From positions 1 through 64,000 of the forward strand of contig NW_004086336.1 in NCBI RefSeq assembly GCF_000220395.1: DNA of 64,000 nucleotides. The letters are read 5' to 3'. The notes beneath the pieces are model-generated. The model saw nothing but the letters and a program-made list of their open reading frames with translations, did no database searches and was not told the origin of the DNA. The position numbers and the translations under genes are program-made. Positions 63,851 to 64,000 of this stretch are shown one piece after another. Source of the DNA: Ichthyophthirius multifiliis (taxonomy: Eukaryota > Ciliophora > Oligohymenophorea > Hymenostomatida). How positions within the stretch are numbered: position 1 is the first letter of the stretch; the number at the start of each line of letters is the position of its first letter.

Positions 63851-64000
63851 ATAATTAAATTTAATCTTTTTATATAATAAAATGTATTATAAAATTATAA
63901 TATATATTTATATATGAATTTTTTTTTTTTTTAATTTTATGTAGTAAATGCAAAATTAAAAATAAGAATATTTTATTTATATTTTTAAATATATAAATAA
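63851..64000. other. A+T-rich window end
   Basis: No telomeric G4T2-type repeat; the chromosome continues. Confidence 0.5.

Noticed and set aside
1-64000. Plasmodium or organellar origin suggested by A+T richness
   Set aside because: Conserved genes contain many in-frame TAA/TAG codons where Gln is expected, and have short GT-AG introns; this is a ciliate nuclear code.
1-64000. Euplotes-type programmed +1 frameshifting
   Set aside because: Euplotes keeps TAA/TAG as stops and reads TGA as Cys. Here TGA terminates and the apparent shifts are at A-tracts without a stop-codon context.
1-64000. CRISPR arrays, bacterial operons, ribosome binding sites, rRNA, telomeric repeats
   Set aside because: None seen; all simple repeats are microsatellites or in-frame coding repeats.

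Overview
The window is nuclear (macronuclear-type) DNA of a ciliate that reads TAA and TAG as glutamine and stops only at TGA. Every gene I could follow to its end stops at TGA, and conserved proteins (NMD3, CFAP52, CEP104, saccharopine dehydrogenase, a CDK20-type kinase) translate cleanly only under that code. Base composition is extremely A+T rich. Introns are GT-AG and tiny, mostly 40-60 nt with several of 23-34 nt. This fits an oligohymenophorean such as Ichthyophthirius or a close relative; the genus is inference. A standard-code ORF finder breaks nearly all real genes here, so most of its ORFs are shadows.

Layout. 0.5-7.3 kb: a small BBIP1-like candidate, two coiled-coil proteins, a five-exon gene of unknown role and a CDK20/CCRK-type kinase. 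7.8-9.9 kb (minus): a Cys-rich small protein and saccharopine dehydrogenase. 12.5-14.0 kb (minus): an ULK-like kinase pseudogene without its catalytic core. 14.5-20.3 kb (plus): a 16-exon PAS-containing multi-pass membrane protein of the tiny-macrocysts (TmcB) type. 20.8-23.7 kb (minus): CFAP52 and a small coiled-coil protein. 26.3-29.7 kb (minus): a CEP104-like protein; 30.2-31.0 kb (plus): an atypical kinase. 31.4-44.8 kb (minus): two giant coiled-coil paralogues carrying an axonemal dynein light chain (p28/DNALI1)-like motif, with a five-CCCH-finger protein bearing an octapeptide GGFRQQQ repeat between them. 49.1-51.3 kb (minus): ribosomal protein eL41 (22 aa) and NMD3 with a polyglutamine run made of TAA codons. 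52.0 kb: tRNA-Tyr with a 12-nt intron. 52.6-56.0 kb (plus): a PDI-like ER protein and a SEC14/CRAL-TRIO protein. 57.4-64 kb: small or partial genes in very A+T-rich spacer.

Themes. The window is rich in cilium-linked genes (CDK20-type kinase, CFAP52, CEP104, p28-like proteins, possibly BBIP1) and has two ribosome genes side by side (eL41, NMD3). A recurring anomaly is that seven genes need exactly one extra base to stay in frame at twelve sites, nearly all in A-tracts of the coding strand. This is either systematic homopolymer under-calling or real slippage. No telomeric repeats, rRNA, CRISPR or bacterial signals were seen.
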